NCBI GenBank assembly: GCA_015698045.1
Contig: BLAL01000180.1
Coordinates: 124,001-188,000 of the forward strand
Origin: Rhizophagus clarus
Lineage: Eukaryota > Glomeromycota > Glomeromycetes > Glomerales > Glomeraceae
Length of the DNA stretch: 64,000 nucleotides
Direction: 5' to 3'
A program made the position numbers and the translations under genes. A model generated the notes under the pieces. The model was not told where the DNA came from, did no database searches, and saw only the letters and a list, made by a program, of their open reading frames with translations. Shown one piece after another: positions 48,313-58,381 of this stretch. Position 1 is the first letter of the stretch. Each line of letters starts with the position of its first letter.

Positions 48313-51300
48313 ATGAGTAATAAAACTTCAGTAGCCGATTTAATAAAACATAATAAAAATTGTAAAAATGAAACCTCTGTTGCTGATTTATTAAAGCCCA
48401 AAAAGAAGTATTTGTATGCATGTAATTGTATTCTTTGTAATGGTGAAGAAGTTGACCCTCGTACTCTAAAGAAACATGCAAAAGACAAACGCCTATGGAA
48501 GTTAAACCATAATAGAAAAGATCAAGAAAATGCCATTATGACAAGTGAACAAAATCTCACCAGAACAAATTCAAAAAAGCGGAAAATAGATGACCCTGAT
48601 TCTTTCCAATTAAATAATTCAGATAATGAAGAAGGTATACCGCCTGATTCTTTTCCTGATTCATTCCCTGATTCTTTTCAATTAAATGAAGAAGAAAATA
48701 TAAACACATTTTCATCAAACTTTCGTGTTCCTGCATCTAAACTTGATAAAAATGATGATGATAATTATGAAAATGAAGAAGAGACGGATGATAATACAGA
48801 TCAGGAAGAAGAAAATGAAGGTGAAAATATTTTCACATCTCCCAAATTTGATAGCGATGAAGTGTTTGTGATGGAAAACTTAAATGATTCGTTGGAAACT
48901 GAAATAATTCTATGGCTATTTAAATTCCAACAAAGATTTCGCCTTACTGACACGGCAATTGAAGCGTTAATAAAATTCTTACATATTGTACTTACTCGTT
49001 TAAATAATTCACAATTCAAAAAATTTCCTAACTCCTTATTTAAGGCAAAAGGATATTTGAATATTTTGCAACCAAAAATGCAGTTAGCTGTATGCAATAA
49101 TTGTCATAAAATGCATAATGTTGAAGATATTGTCACATATAAGAAAGAAGGAAAAGTCACCATTAAGAATTGCCTACATGAAGAATTTCCAGATAATCCA
49201 ACACCAAGTCGTCGTAACCAATGCAACAATCCGCTTACTATTCTTAAAAAACGTAAAGGAGAAACAATTGCTGTGCCACGTAGTCTTTATCCTAAACCAA
49301 GCATTTGTCAGCAATTGAGTATGTTATATCAACGACCTGGTTTTGAAAATATGTTGAAACCATCAGGATTTCAAAGAAAAGGAGATATCTATTCAGATAT
49401 TTATGATGGAAAAGTATGGAAAACATTTCCATTTGATGGCAGTACCTTTTTTACGCTAGAAACTGCCACAAGCCATCTAGGTCTTCTCTTTAATCTTGAC
49501 TGGTTCCAGCCATTTACCTACACACAACACAGTACTGGTGCAATATATGCATCTATATGCAACCTTCCAAGATCGGAAAGAAATAAGCCTGAAAACATTA
49601 TATATTTGGGTTTTTTACCAGGACCAAAAGAGGTAGGATTAGAACATATCAATCATTATTTGGCCCCTATTGTAGACGAATTTTTAAAACTTTGGAAGGG
49701 TTGGAAAGTACCAAAGACATACCAGTGTCCTGGTGGTTTAAATATAAAGGTTGCATTGATTGTTGGATCATCTGATATACCAGCTACACGAAAGTTGTTT
49801 GGTCATGGATCTGCAGTAATGAAATGCCATAGATGTGAGAAACGTAGTATTTATAGTGGAGAATATAATAAAACTCACTATGGAAGGGATCACAACTATG
49901 AGATAAGTACCGCAGAATCACATAAGAAATATGCTCATGAATGGTTGCAATGTAATTCGAAGAATTCTAGAGATAATCATTTCAAAAAGCATGGTGTGCG
50001 CTGGTCTGAATTGCTTCGTCTTCCGTATATGGATCCTATACGTTTTGCTGCAGTGGATCCAATGCATTGCCTTTTCCTTGGTGTAGCAAAATGGATAATC
50101 AAATCAATTTTTGTGAATCAGGGAAAATTAAGTATGGAACAACTTCGGGTAGCACAACAAAGAATGGATCACGTTGAATTACCTTCTGACATCGGTCGCA
50201 TTCCTCCAAAAATTGCTATTGGAAACGATGGCTTTTCTAATTTGACTGCTGATCAATGGAAAACTTTCATCATGATCTATTCGACTAATATTCTATGGGA
50301 TATGCTAGACAATAGCGATAGAAAGATTTTAGGCCATTTTGTTCGGGCATGTAATCTTTTGGCAGCAAGATTCATTACCGAAGATGATTTAAAAGAAGCA
50401 CAAGAAAGGTTAAAAGACATGGCTCACCTCATAGAAAACACATATGAGCCAGAATTCATAACAAGTAACATACATTTGGCGCTTCACATTCCTGATTGTT
50501 GTCGTGATTATGGTCCTATATATAGTTATTGGCTTTTTCCATTTGAGAGACTTAATGGATATATAGGTAAAGTCCTGACTTTACATCGATATCTCTTAAA
50601 TTTTTTAATAAATGTATATTTCTTATTATTTAGGATCGTATCCTAACAGTAATCGACAAATAGAGCCTGAACTTATGAAAATCGTCCTCAAGAATACTCT
50701 TGTAGATTATCACTTAACGTGCAAATGGACATCTGGTCTTTTTGATAAATCTCTTTGCCTTCTTATGGCAAGAAAGACTGTAGGTAGTTTGGCCCTCACA
50801 GAAGAAAGGGAAGAATTGCAGCATTTTCTATCTATGAGACACAATATATCTACGTTTTCCAAGATATATGGTACTGAGACATTACCAGGTCAAATGCTTA
50901 AGCCTTCATATTTCAAAGTTATTATGCCTTTAGAATTGCGCAATTTTCTATGTGAATGGTATTCTATATTATATGAAAAAGAACAAGGAGAAATATTAGG
51001 ATTTATGGACCTGGTAGTTAATCAGCACGCAAGATTGCAAATTGGCGCTGAAATATTTGGGTCTATGATATCAAGTCTACAAGAAAGAAATGCGACCATA
51101 TTTGCAAAATGGAAAGCAGCTAATGATGAATCAATTGATGCATACCCGGGTGAAGTACAATATTACTTTGAGCATACGCTTAGATTTCCTGAAGGACCCA
51201 AAACACATCTTCTAGCATACGTGAAATGGTATAAATGTGCACCTTCCTCTGATATTCGATTTAAACATAACTTTATGAGACCAGACATATCAAATACGGA

Positions 51301-51451
51301 ATTGTGGAGAACTGAATACTATGAGGAAGGCTGTGATTCATTGCTACCGGTTCATAGAATATTATGTAAAGCTACAAAATTTAAATATGTTGCAATTGGA
51401 AAACAAAATTACCTATCAATAATACCTTTAAATAGAAAATTTAATTTATAA
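48313..51451 (+). CDS. Tnp2-like CACTA transposase (1023 aa)
   Basis: Two exons, 48,313-50,566 and 50,634-51,451, separated by a 67-bp GT-AG intron that restores GYIG-SYPNSNR. Cuts and rejoins the element DNA (family role). N-terminal Cys cluster CNCILC (37-42), acidic Ser/Asp/Glu linker, second Cys cluster CNNCHKMH, then the transposase core: IVGSSDIPATRKLFGH (Asp488), CHRC zinc knuckle (Cys505, Cys508), RWSELLRLPYMDPIRF, then DPMHCLFLG (Asp582, the hallmark of Tnp2-type proteins), and FERLNGYIG (Glu745). D488, D582 and E745 are my proposed catalytic triad by position. The C-terminal 280 residues lie in exon 2. No stop or shift; the length is in the usual range for the family. Confidence 0.9.
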
Positions 51452-52437
51452 ATAAAATGCAGCCATGCAAATTACGTAACGGTGTAAAAAATTTCAAACT
51501 TGTTTTTAATAAAATGTGATTAGGACGATAAAATGTGGTGAAACATAGTACAATTTGATCATTTGATAGGAAAATTGTGACGAAATCTAATGGCGAAAAC
51601 CGAAACCTTTTTATATAATGGATGACGATTCTGAAAATGACGATTACGAAAAATAATATTAATAATGATGAAAGTGAGGGAGAGAGAGGAAATTTCGACT
51701 AAGATGTAGAGGACTTGTTGAACGAATTCATCAATGTATATGAAAACGAATAAATTTTATTTATTTAAAGTTGTCGTAACTCAGAATAATTGATATTGTA
51801 ATATTGTATTATTTGTAATAAGTTTTCACATTAAAATCTTCGAATATAAGCCTTCAACTGACCCACCCGCGACACACCCACGATATAACTCATTTTTTTA
51901 TTAATAGTTTACCGTGATACAACCGCGACAAGCCCGTGACATGTCTAGTTATTTCATTATATTAAATTGTGTTACAATTAATAGGGAATTTTTGATGTAA
52001 CATTGTCTCCAAAGTATTATGTCATTCCATCCTTTTGTTTATTATAACGAATAAAGTAAGGTTGTAGGCGTAGTAATTTATTTTAAGACTAATGATTCAT
52101 ATGATTAAATCGCAAAACGAATAATGTCTCCAAAGTATTATGTCATTCCATCCTTTTGTTTATTATAACGAATATAGTAAGGTTGTAGGCGTAGTAATTT
52201 ATTAGACTTTAATGATTCATATGATTAAATCGCAAAAGAATAGGACAAATTAATGAATACAACGAAGAAATGATATAGACCAGTAATAAATTCGATCAAA
52301 TTCTTATAAAAGGATAACAAATTTTATCAACCTAACAATTGTTTTTTACGAGATTTTTTATCTTTTCTATTCTAAAAGGATAACAAATTTTATCAACCTA
52401 ACAATTGTTTTTTTACGAGTTTTTTATCTTTTCTACA
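51452..52437. other. Inter-gene region with recent tandem duplications and an acidic micro-ORF relic
   Basis: 51,618-51,752 reads as a broken acidic ORF (MDDDSENDDYEK, stop; then NNDESEGERGNFD, stop, DVEDLLNEFINVYENE). A 121-bp unit starting TGTCTCCAAAGTATTATGTC is duplicated in tandem at 52,004 and 52,125 with few differences. A unit of about 62 bp containing GGATAACAAATTTTATCAAC is duplicated at about 52,313 and 52,379, immediately before the next gene. Confidence 0.6.
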
Positions 52438-53103
52438 ATGTGGTCCAAAGATCAGTTAAATTACTTAATTGAAAAAAGAAAAAGTGAAAATGAAAATTAT
52501 CATCAATTAAATAATAACATGAGATACAATTACTGGAAAACTCTTGCGAGTGAAATAAATATTAAATTTGGAACAGATTATTCAGGAAAAAAGTGTAAAG
52601 AAAAATTCTACAGATTAGTGCATGCTTATAAGGTATATAAATAAAATATTTCGTATCACTAATATAAATACTAAACATGACATGATTTTATCAGAAAATG
52701 AAAAAATATGTAGATGGCGATCCCAAGGGTAAGAAAACGATGTTAGGAGAAATGTTTTTCGAAGAATTTAAAGAACATTTCTGGGAAAAACCAAGTAAAT
52801 ATCACAAATATAAATATTAAATATTTTTATATTTAAATTTTATTAATTAATTGTTCTTTATTATTAGGAACGAATTATGATATAATTCACGATATTAACG
52901 AAAGGTCGAGAGCGACGTCCCAGGCGACAACTCCCTTAAATTATTCTCCTCTCTCATCGCCGCCACCACCACCTCCTCCTTATTCACCACCTAATATTAT
53001 CAATCTAACTTCGCCACCACCACCACCACCTCCTTCTTCACCACCACCTCCTTCTTCACTACCACCTCCTTCTTCACCACCCAACATTATCAACATAGAT
53101 TGA
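52438..53103 (+). CDS. Myb/SANT (trihelix)-like protein with proline-rich tail (176 aa)
   Basis: Three exons in frame: 52,438-52,632, 52,695-52,794, 52,868-53,103. Residues 1-100 form a trihelix/MADF-like DNA-binding domain: W in MWSKDQL, YWKTLASEIN, then CKEKFYRLVHAYK and a C-terminal FFEEFKEHFWEKP helix. Residues about 125-170 are runs of Pro/Ser (PPPPPPP, SSPPPP), then the end NIINID. The chosen ATG (MWSKDQ) sits at the domain start; an in-frame ATG 11 codons upstream adds only hydrophobic noise. As the third gene in the transposon it may bind the subterminal repeats or regulate transposition; that is inference. The trihelix relic at 32,083 has comparable intron positions within its domain. 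Confidence 0.78.
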
Positions 53104-53205
53104 TAACAACAATGTGTGTATATAAATTCAATTATTCAAAATTTTAATTGATAACAACAATGTGTGTATATAAATTCAATTATTCAAAATTTTATTACAA
53201 ATTTT
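53104..53205. repeat. 57-bp tandem duplication
   Basis: The unit TTGATAACAACAATGTGTGT plus 37 nt (to CAAAATTTTA) occurs twice head to tail, starting at about 53,091-53,101 and 53,148. The copies are practically identical, so the event is recent. It overlaps the end of the trihelix gene and precedes the ribosomal-protein fragment. Confidence 0.8.
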
Positions 53206-53221
53206 TTTTTTTCAAATGTAG

Positions 53222-53361
53222 ATGAGTTTCCTCTTTGTATCCATTTGCTTTCTGATGAACATCAACAGCTTTCTAGCGAGGCATTAGAAGCTGGACGTAT
53301 TTGTGCTAACAAATATATTTTAAAATTGGCCAGGGCAAATATTTTTGAGCTAGTATTATAA
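53222..53361 (+). pseudogene. RPL10: Captured exon fragment of ribosomal protein L10 (uL16)
   Basis: Preceded by an acceptor-like TTTTTCAAATGTAG, the frame reads [20 protein letters not shown], then [15 protein letters not shown]. This matches the conserved internal segment of eukaryotic 60S protein L10 (about residues 45-80 of some 215), with roughly three quarters of residues identical to the animal protein as I recall it. After ILK the similarity fades (LARANIFEL against S-C/A-G-K-D-x-F-H) and the frame stops at 53,359. No other part of L10 is nearby. The piece looks like one exon, entered at phase 1 after an AG, as in gene-fragment capture by CACTA and other DNA transposons. Whether it is spliced to an upstream exon is unknown. 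Confidence 0.82.
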
Positions 53362-53900
53362 TTAATCAATTATAAAAAATATATATATAATATGAATATA
53401 AATAAACTATTTATTGCTTTATTATATAAGTAAGTTTTTAAATGGTTTGATATTTTCATTTGATATGATATTTTATAATTCATATAAATAAACTTTTCGA
53501 TGGCTTTTTGAATGGAAAAAGAAATTTACAGAAATCGATAATGTTCTTCAAAAGAAATTTTTTATAAATCATTTAAATTACAGTTTGAAATTCAACATTA
53601 CAGTCAACTTGATATATTTATTCCAGTTTGGAACCGTCATGTACTGTACTAGTCATGTTATACTAATATCAATTTAGTTTTCAAACACATTGTTGATCAC
53701 CAATTAAGTTATTTTCCTTAAGATTATCATGAAATATCCCGAATTTTTGTCGCGTTTTATCTTAAAAATATAAAATAACTTCTTTTCTCTCTTTTAACAA
53801 ATATTTTTCTTCAAATATTATTTCTATTTTTTCCATAACTCTCTTACTCTTTTTCCGCTCTCTATTGCTTTCATATCCTTCTTGTATATCTTTGTTAAAG

Positions 53901-54165
53901 GTAAGCACGCGCTCCCTGAGTTTACGCTGGTCACTGCACGTATTATAAAGATTACGGTCTAACTAAAGATAAACTGTCTTAAATATTCCAATAATCTAAT
54001 ATATACGATATACCAGTATTGCTTCATAGTTTTAATGATACTGCTTACAAGATAGTTAGGAGTCTGTGGGGTTCAAGGAATAGTTGGCTTGGGATCACAT
54101 GGAATGCGAACCAGATGTCACCTCCTAACTTTTACGTCCTTTATTTATTTATATATTTTTTACAG
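53901..54165 (+). other. Intron with a long stable hairpin (candidate structured RNA)
   Basis: GTAAGC at 53,901 and TTTTTTACAG at 54,165 delimit a likely intron. Inside, AGTTAGGAG (about 54,053-54,061) pairs with CTCCTAACT about 60 nt later. Nested within are TCTG/CAGA and GGTTC/GAACC stems. The GC content is well above the surroundings. I found no clear C/D or H/ACA boxes, so no snoRNA call is made. Confidence 0.45.
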
Positions 54166-54177
54166 ACTTCAATAATC

Positions 54178-54661
54178 ATGGCTTGTAGACGTTCCTTTAC
54201 TTCTCGCCGTAAATCTACCCTCCGTTTCAGACAAAAGTTAAAGAAGCCAACGTTTATTTGGATATTGCTAAAGGTGAGTGTGGTTCATATTTGGTCATAG
54301 CTGCTTGAGTTGATTTCTAAAGGGTGACTGCGGACGCGTTGTAAAGATAAATGTCTTACGCTCAGGATGGTTATTATCATCCAGTCCTGAAAGGATCCTG
54401 CGAAACACTTGTACGTGGTTGTTGAATATTGTGACGTTTATACTTGCTCATCTAGTACTCCTGGATGACCCTTTTATTTTCCTTTCTTTGTTATTATAGG
54501 TCGTGTTAAACGTATCACTCAACTGTCTTCGTCCCAATAAAAGAGAATGTCGTGAACTGGTTAATCTAAAGCGAGCCTTTCTTTCTTTAAAACGTTCCAT
54601 TTCTTATGATCCTCGTCATCAACCTCCGCAAACTTCTTTCAAATTTTGCCAGATTTTATAA
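54178..54661 (+). CDS. Small basic two-exon ORF (85 aa), unknown
   Basis: The ATG at 54,178 follows a putative acceptor at 54,165. Exon 54,178-54,273 (MACRRSFTSRRKSTLRFRQK) is followed by GTGAGT and an intron to TTATTATAG at 54,499. The next exon, 54,500-54,661, continues in frame (VVLNVSLNCLRPNKRECREL and on to FKFCQIL, stop). About a quarter of the residues are Arg/Lys. Correct splice signals and maintained frame support expression, but the protein matches no family I know. The transcript may instead be a non-coding host of structured introns. It lies inside the CACTA element. Confidence 0.4.
54274..54499 (+). other. Second structured intron
   Basis: The 226-bp intron of the small basic ORF contains a hairpin, TCAGGATGG with CCAGTCCTGA around a 10-nt loop (about 54,363-54,391), and other GC-rich segments. 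With the hairpin in the preceding intron this suggests an intron-encoded RNA locus. No box motifs identified. Confidence 0.4.
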
Positions 54662-55620
54662 TTTTAATTTCTTTGTGTTGATATCATTAGGGCTCTATAA
54701 GGCAAGTGCGCTATTCAATGCTTCGCGCTGAATGGTTTTAATGTAAGGGGTAGGCCGTCACACCTCGACAGATTGTAAGCAATATACGTATCGCGCGTTA
54801 GCAGTCGGGCGATCCCAGCCGCTTTTATGTTATTTCACTGTTTCATATTTGAAATACTCGGTATTTCCATTCTTCTGCTAACACTTGCCAACCCTATTCT
54901 TTCCCTTTCTTCTTTTTAGGTTTTCTCTACTATCTTCTTCTACTGTCCTTCTACTGTCCTTCTTTTCGTAACGTTTTCATATCTCACGTTGTTTTACTCT
55001 AAAATAGGGTAAGTAATTAATATCATTTATATCTTATTCCCTTCCTTCACCTTTCCTGAACATACGTGCCTTCACTGGCAGGTCCATCTATATACCTTGT
55101 GTTATAGGTATATGCGCAAATAAAATACATATTCTTCTGTAGTGAGTTATTCACGATAGGCTAGCCTCCTAAGATATGTATGGGACTGAGTATCGTTACT
55201 TGTCTATACACTATCTTATTATTTCATCATCAGTCAATACTTTGTCACCTTTTATCCTTCGTCAGCAAATTCTTCGTCAGCAAATACTCTATTCGCCAAC
55301 ACTAACTATTAATTACTTACTTTAGTTATTCCTATAACTAATATATATATATATATACCTCACTTTTAGCACTTTTAGGTTTCCATCGGCATTGTTTTAA
55401 CTTTCAAAAGTACCTAATACGGCAAATTTTCAATTTTTTTATTTCACTCGTTTCGCTAATAAATTTTTATCGTATAGTATAAACTGAAAAATTTGAATTT
55501 TATTAAAAGATATATTTATAATCTGTAAAATAAAAAATAGCAATACAAATTGATAAAAATTTTGCATTTTTGCATTTTACATATAATTTTGAAAAAGGTG
55601 TATGTACATGTTATCTGCTT
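54662..55620. other. GC-richer non-coding segment of the CACTA element
   Basis: 54,690-54,830 is unusually GC-rich for the window, with a small hairpin (ATTCA/TGAAT around 54,715-54,735). Further donor-like (GTAAGTAATT at about 55,010) and acceptor-like (CTTCTTTTTAG at about 54,919) signals suggest the non-coding transcript continues. No frame or tRNA fold was found. Confidence 0.35.
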
Positions 55621-55751
55621 CGCAAAGTCATCTATAAGCTCATTGTCGTTGCCATCATCTCTGTCAGAAAGGATAATGTCGTACTTATAAAAAAAAAATT
55701 AAAATAATAATATTTTAAGTGATAATTTAAATTTGATTAATAAAATTTTAC

Positions 55752-55979
55752 CCATCGTCGATATCATCATCGCCTTTACGACCACGACCTCCACGACCTC
55801 TATGACTACCACGACCACTACGATCACCACGATCACTATGACTTGCTGCTAAAAAAAAAGATTAGTATTAATATTTTAAGAAATTCATTTTTAAATCGTA
55901 CAAGATCAAGAAAATAAATTTTTGCGCATGATACGGTTACGGACCAGAATAGTTCTGCTTCTTTATTGCAGATTGTACG
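55752..55979 (-). CDS. RGG-repeat exons, partial (possible captured RNA-binding protein fragment)
   Basis: Two minus-strand exons fit GT-AG rules and a common frame: 55,979-55,945 (VQSAIKKQNYS) and 55,848-55,752 (ASHSDRGDRSGRGSHRG, then RGGRGRKGDDDIDD). Arg-Gly-Gly tails with an acidic end are typical of nucleolar and mRNA-binding proteins. Beyond 55,752 a next exon is uncertain: the best acceptor (about 55,688) leads to a stop in phase, while another frame reads YDIILSDRDDGNDNELIDD. No start codon was assigned. Probably a gene fragment carried by the transposon; low certainty. Confidence 0.35.
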
Positions 55980-56059
55980 CTAAAAGGTGAAAGTAAGATT
56001 CGTGATATTAACGATGATAATATTATCATAGCAAAAAATGATAAATAAAATATATAGAT

Positions 56060-57250
56060 AACCGGTACACCCTTTTCAGAATTATATGTAAAATGCATAA
56101 AATGCAAAATTTTTATTAATTTTATTGCTATATTTTATATTCTTTCATTCGTTATTATATGATAAAATATATTGTTTAAAATTTGTGTAACTGTTCAAAT
56201 GTTGACCAATTATAATCAACTTATTATTTAATGATCACATGATTTAATTATTTGTTTATATTGTCATTTTATTTTTTTTTTCTTTTTTCTCTTTAATTTT
56301 TTCGCTTACTGTAAGTCTGTAACCGCTTTCTTTTTTTTACAATATTATCAAATTAACACGTAAAAACACACAAGGTATATTTTTTTATTAATGTTACACT
56401 TCTCTTTAACGACGTTTTTTTACATTTTTTTCTTTATTATATTCAGGAAAAGAACACATAAGGTATATTTTTTATTAACGCTACACTTCTCTTTTCATAT
56501 GATTATAAATATTTTCTATTAACGTCCTCTTGCTAACGTTTCTTTCTTCCTTTTACTAATACTTCTCTTATTAACATATCTGAATTTTCTATCATTTACT
56601 TTTCTTAAATTTTACTAACGTTTCCACTATCTAATATTTTTCTTCATTGCTATTGTATATATATAGTTATCTTTCATGTTTGCTGTGGTCTGGAACTACC
56701 TGAGATTTTTGACTACCTAGGGATGAAGTTGTAGGGTACTTGTACATTATTTTTCTATTTTCTTTCTTCTACTGTTTCTTTCTTCTATAATTTCTACTAA
56801 TTATTTTCTTCTACTAATTTTTATTTATTTTATTTCTTTCCTACTAACATTTTTTACTACTAACTATTTCTTTTTCTTCTACTAATATTCTTTTTTTATT
56901 ATTGTTCCTTTTCTAACAACCTGTTACTAATAATATTACTTTCGTTTAATGATCAAATTTGAATATAATGAAAATAAGTAAGCGAACAAGTGAAATCTAA
57001 TTTCGTTAGTATGCCACTTACAGTATAATTGATTTATATAATATAGATTTATTCGCAATTTATTGAATTTAGATTTGATTTTACATAAATGTAGTATTGA
57101 TTTTACATAGATTGTAATTCATATTTTTTGTTTTTAATTAAAAATAAATTTTGAGTTAAAATTATAAATTAATCTGAAAAAATATATATAAATTACAAAT
57201 TATAATATAAATTCTATAATTTTTGCCTGAATTATTAAAAATATTATACT
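56060..57250. other. AT/CT-rich right interior of the CACTA element
   Basis: 56,270-56,930 is pyrimidine-rich on the plus strand, with repeated TTACTAACGTTTC/CTACTAAC motifs (branch-point-like CTAAC). It resembles the spacers of the cassette arrays but has no clear exon cores. No gene. Confidence 0.4.
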
Positions 57251-57600
57251 GCCCGGTATATGTATTTGAACTTTATCGTGTTCATATCGGGTACCAAAAT
57301 ATGTCCATATCGGACAGCTATAAAATAATTATCGGTGCTATCTGATAAATGTATGATTGGTATACGATATTTATACGATATTTATTACAATATATCGGGT
57401 ATACAGTAAATAAATGATATGTGCCCGATATTATAACTACCCGATATGTGTGAATACTTGTGCGATAACTGTAATATGTATCACCGAATTTCCGCATAAA
57501 CAATACACATATCGGGTACCCGATATGTGTATTATTATCGAATATCATACACATATCCTACAAATATATTACACATATCGGGTACCTGATATGTATCCGC
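57250..57600. repeat. Palindromic subterminal repeats, right end of CACTA
   Basis: At least ten variants of ATATCGGGTA/TACCCGATAT in both orientations. The region 57,505-57,530 is a perfect 26-bp palindrome centred on GGTACC. The same motif recurs at the left end (46,181-46,370). In plant CACTA elements subterminal repeats bind the accessory protein; the palindromic form would fit a dimer. Confidence 0.88.
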
Positions 57601-57624
57601 TAGCATCGATTTTGACCAGTGCTG

Positions 57625-58260
57625 TCTATTCCAGTCCAAGAAAGGGCCTAAGTTGTATTAAAATACTTTCAAAAAAAATTCAAATCCTATCCAAGAAGCC
57701 AAGCGAAAACCCACAAAAAAAGCTTAAGTCCATTAAGGAGCCGAATTGCCTATAAAAAAAGAAATCTAATTCAGTCCAAGTGCCGAAGTTGCGACCTACA
57801 GAAAGAATTCAGCAAAGAATTAAATTATTTAAAAAAAGGAAAAAAAAATAAATGTTCATTAAAATAAAAAAACTAAAAAAAAACAAATTTTTACTTATCC
57901 CAATACCTGAAAAACCTGTCTAAAAAAGAGAACACGTTTAATAATGTCTGTTAAATATAAAAAAGACAAAATTATTATTATTTTTTTTTTTACTTGTTGA
58001 TATCACCGAAAAATCACCTAAAAAAAGGAAAAAACGAACATTTAAAGAAACCCGAACAATTTGTAATGGTCAATTAATTGAAAAAAATTTTTTTTTTTCC
58101 TGTTAAAGAAGAAGTTCTGTCCAAATAACTGATAAATTGGCCGTCTACAAAAAGAAAAAAAATCTTCTTTACAAGCATAAAAAAAACGGTTCAAATTACT
58201 ATATATTAACATTGTCACTAAACTTATAGCTTATTCCAATTTTTTTTTCTGCAATAAAAT
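57625..58260. repeat. Degenerate cassette array right of the CACTA insertion
   Basis: A-rich sequence with repeated CCAAGAA/CCAAGTGCCGAAG blocks (57,632, 57,690, 57,777) and CCTGAAAAACCTGTC or CACCGAAAAATCACC blocks later. On the minus strand these follow TTTTTTAG tracts like the arrays elsewhere. It probably continues the array that stops at 46,157. Confidence 0.45.
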
Positions 58261-58381
58261 ATGAAAATTTATTTATTCGTTGATTCTTAAAATTGCAATA
58301 AATGCTTGCTATATTGCTATATTTATATTGATACAGTATTTACATTAAAGTATACAAAAATATTAAGTTTGCTTTTTTTAT

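Larger units (their letters stand above)
46161..57621 (+). mobile_element. Complete CACTA (CMC/EnSpm-like) transposon, 11,461 bp
   Basis: Termini CACTGGTCAAAATC are identical at both ends in inverted orientation, and similarity extends about 36 bp (TACATATC core). CTG lies on both sides (46,158-46,160 and 57,622-57,624), the 3-bp duplication expected for CACTA elements. Palindromic ATATCGGGTACCCGATAT-type repeats fill both subterminal regions (46,180-46,370 and 57,250-57,600). Inside are a Tnp2-like transposase, a divergent companion gene, a trihelix gene, a ribosomal-protein exon fragment, an 85-aa basic ORF with structured introns, and RGG exons. Both termini, both duplications and the transposase frame are intact, so the copy may be recent and active. 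Confidence 0.92.

Noticed and set aside
54690-54830. GC-rich segment as a tRNA or 5S-like gene
   Set aside because: No box A/box B order or cloverleaf could be found. Kept only as an unexplained GC-rich segment.
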